Source of the DNA: Synergistales bacterium
Lineage (GTDB): Bacteria; Synergistota; Synergistia; Synergistales; Synergistaceae
Assembly: GCA_026002695.1 (NCBI GenBank)
Contig: BOCB01000026.1
Span: forward strand, 1 to 20,699
Reading direction: 5' to 3'
DNA: 20,699 bases
The translations under genes and the position numbers were made by a program. Numbering within the stretch: position 1 is the first letter of the stretch; every line of letters starts with the position of its first letter. Below are positions 20,672-20,699 of the stretch, one piece after another. The notes under the pieces were generated by a model that saw only the letters and a list, made by a program, of their open reading frames with translations, was not told the DNA's origin and searched no databases.

Positions 20672-20699
20672 TAGTGGAATTGCGGAAGGCTGCCAAAAC
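20668..20699 (+). repeat. Inverted 32-bp copy of vWA coding sequence at the window edge
   Basis: On the + strand it reads as the codons for PLVELRKAAK of the vWA domain, preceded by GTGAAG from the octamer array. It is either the start of a divergent paralogue cut by the window end, or an assembly fold-back. Confidence 0.85.

Overview
The window looks like part of a Synergistota (Synergistetes) chromosome, perhaps a whole contig. Two exported proteins end in a Gly-Gly-Cys motif, a hydrophobic helix and a basic tail. This is the Synergist-CTERM type of sorting signal known from that phylum. A LysW-type carrier-protein operon and ADP-heptose genes fit a Gram-negative-type envelope. Base composition is mosaic: the left part and the far right are moderately AT-rich, while the lys block (about 9.5-15 kb) is clearly GC-rich.

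Left region (1-7.4 kb, + strand): a surface-glycan locus. After a lone FkbM-like methyltransferase gene, a near-consensus sigma-70 promoter with a (TTCG)6.5 tract at its start site drives a tightly packed operon. Its genes are a family-9 (heptosyl)transferase, hldE, a TylF-like methyltransferase, gmhB, gmhA and another SAM methyltransferase. GmhA, HldE and GmhB together make ADP-heptose, and the other enzymes would transfer or decorate sugars. Both operon methyltransferase genes carry long homopolymer tracts near the 5' end (C12, out of frame here; C7G11, in frame here), so the locus looks phase-variable. A 127-bp duplication of the gmhB/gmhA junction supplies the last gene with its ribosome-binding site and start codon.

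Middle (7.4-9.4 kb, - strand): a scar-like region with an Rpn-family nuclease gene, an ISAs1-type transposase remnant and a 102-aa orphan.

Lys block (9.4-15.1 kb, - strand): lysW-lysX-[leader peptide]-[terminator]-lysY-lysZ-lysJ-lysK, a complete LysW carrier-protein module for lysine and/or ornithine synthesis. Between lysX and lysY lies a 37-codon Lys/Arg-rich ORF that overlaps the lysX stop by ATGA. Alternative hairpins and a strong intrinsic terminator follow. I read this as an internal attenuator controlling lysYZJK. It is the best candidate here for an undescribed regulatory system.

Right region (15.2-20.7 kb, - strand): exported proteins. These are an unknown secreted protein, a secreted PEBP (YbhB-like) protein, a Synergist-CTERM protein, and a 752-aa fusion of a von Willebrand A domain to an LCAT-type alpha/beta hydrolase with a Synergist-CTERM tail. 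The two Synergist-CTERM genes share a 128-130 bp structured leader, and relics of further C-terminal tails lie between genes, which suggests a shuffled gene family. The window ends in an octamer array followed by a 32-bp inverted copy of part of the vWA domain. That is either a divergent paralogue or an assembly fold-back.
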